Origin: Methanoregulaceae archaeon
Lineage (GTDB): Archaea; Halobacteriota; Methanomicrobia; Methanomicrobiales; Methanospirillaceae
Direction: 5' to 3'
Assembly (NCBI GenBank): GCA_013331215.1
Contig: DUGU01000333.1
Coordinates: 1 to 6,782, forward strand
DNA: 6,782 nucleotides
Shown: one piece after another, positions 6,584-6,782 of the stretch
Layout of the letters: each line of letters begins with the position of its first letter
Position numbering within the stretch: the stretch's first letter is position 1
The notes under the pieces: generated by a model
Databases searched by the model: none
Seen by the model: only the letters and a program-made list of their open reading frames with translations
What the model was told of the DNA's origin: nothing
Made by a program: the position numbers and the translations under genes

Positions 6584-6627
6584 GGCCGGAGATCCGACCC
6601 GAGCGATCTCCGGCCGGTTCGAACCGG
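6584..6627. repeat. Perfect 11-base-pair inverted repeat abutting a 14-base palindrome
   Basis: GGCCGGAGATC (6584-6594) and GATCTCCGGCC (6605-6615) form a perfect 11-bp stem around a 10-base loop. Overlapping its last two bases is the 14-base palindrome CCGGTTCGAACCGG (6614-6627), followed by TTCTTCTC. The element lies about 30 bases upstream of the TATA-like element of the right-edge gene. It could be an operator, a terminator for an unseen + strand RNA, or part of a structured RNA. An 11-bp perfect stem at this spacing is unlikely to be chance. Confidence 0.55.
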
Positions 6628-6656
6628 TTCTTCTCGATTCCCAGCAATAATAGCCG

Positions 6657-6665
6657 GCATATCAT
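6657..6665 (+). promoter_or_regulatory. Candidate TATA element for the right-edge gene
   Basis: GCATATCAT lies about 53 bases before the ATG at 6714. A start about 26 bases downstream falls near 6687, giving a leader of about 27 bases. The ribosome site there is weak (AGGCAG at 6700-6705). Confidence 0.35.
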
Positions 6666-6713
6666 CTTCCATTAAGCAGGAGCGAGATACGCCTAAGGGC
6701 AGGCAGACATCTC

Positions 6714-6782
6714 ATGACAGCAGAACAGGATGAACACGTCATAGAAGCGATCGGCAGAAGCCGCATCGTCATACGGGACGGC
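6714..6782 (+). CDS. Start of a gene, possibly putative methanogenesis marker 8 (DUF2099), cut by window edge
   Basis: Only 23 codons are visible. The ATG opens a frame encoding MTAEQDEHVIEAIG, then RSRIVIRDG, with no stop before the edge. The EHVIEAIGxSRIVIRDG pattern matches my recollection of the N-terminus of the DUF2099 family (putative methanogenesis marker protein 8), which is found in methanogens and whose function is not settled. If right, the next residues should read close to KVVEVGEP, followed by a cysteine-containing segment. A TATA-like element sits upstream at the expected distance. The presence of a gene start is fairly likely; the family name is tentative because so little is visible. 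Confidence 0.55.
   Translation, partial: MTAEQDEHVIEAIGRSRIVIRDG

Larger units (their letters stand above)
6374..6713. other. Divergent intergenic region with hairpins, no gene seen
   Basis: This stretch separates two divergent reading frames. It contains a candidate TATA element for each direction and two hairpin regions (6494-6533 and 6584-6627). Open frames that cross it have low-complexity, arginine- and serine-rich translations and no recognisable domain. I found no tRNA or other known RNA. Confidence 0.6.

Noticed and set aside
6614..6630. GGTTCGAACC as a tRNA T-arm
   Set aside because: The sequence matches the B-box core, but the flanks cannot form the 5-bp T-stem around a 7-base loop, and no anticodon arm, D-arm or matching acceptor strand lies upstream.
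6114..6665. - strand open frame of 183 codons
   Set aside because: Its translation is rich in R, S, P and G with no domain, it crosses the hairpin region, and it covers the better-supported 48-residue frame on the same strand in another frame.
6556..6675. + strand frame of 39 codons over the strong hairpin
   Set aside because: It has no ribosome site and no recognisable features, and the DNA is better explained by its inverted repeats and the TATA-like element of the next gene.

Overview
The window looks like chromosomal DNA from a high-GC methanogenic archaeon, most likely of the Methanomicrobiales (Methanoculleus-like). The reasons are the high GC coding style, a DUF2206-type archaeal membrane protein, a separate ACT-domain protein paired with a short monofunctional homoserine dehydrogenase, a TATA-like rather than -35/-10 promoter, and a right-edge reading frame that resembles the start of the putative methanogenesis marker 8 (DUF2099) family. 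This placement is inference, because no rRNA or unambiguous taxonomic marker is present.

Layout. Bases 1-3179 (+ strand) hold a surface-glycan pair: the 3' part of a GT4 glycosyltransferase, overlapping by ATGA with a 741-residue polytopic DUF2206-like membrane protein. A small hairpin plus a pyrimidine tract follows. Bases 3257-5844 (- strand) hold a compact three-gene operon that runs towards the first pair. In transcription order it contains an ACT-domain protein, homoserine dehydrogenase (ATGA overlap) and, 3 bases later, an unusual protein. That protein joins a helix-turn-helix, a four-cysteine segment and a domain resembling the TiaS kinase-like module (IDDTD and GGRGxIGALAAIG motifs).

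Bases 5845-6713 are mostly non-coding. They hold a candidate promoter for the operon, an AT-rich block, several inverted repeats and one small - strand reading frame (6227-6373). The small frame encodes a 48-residue protein with a single membrane helix and looks genuine. A + strand gene starts at 6714 and runs off the window.

How the genes work together. The operon carries a committed step towards threonine and methionine (homoserine formation) with a likely amino-acid-sensing ACT partner. The third gene could be a transcriptional regulator or a nucleotide-dependent enzyme linked to that pathway. Its domain combination is the most interesting item here. The left pair probably builds or transfers glycans at the cell surface and is unrelated to the operon.
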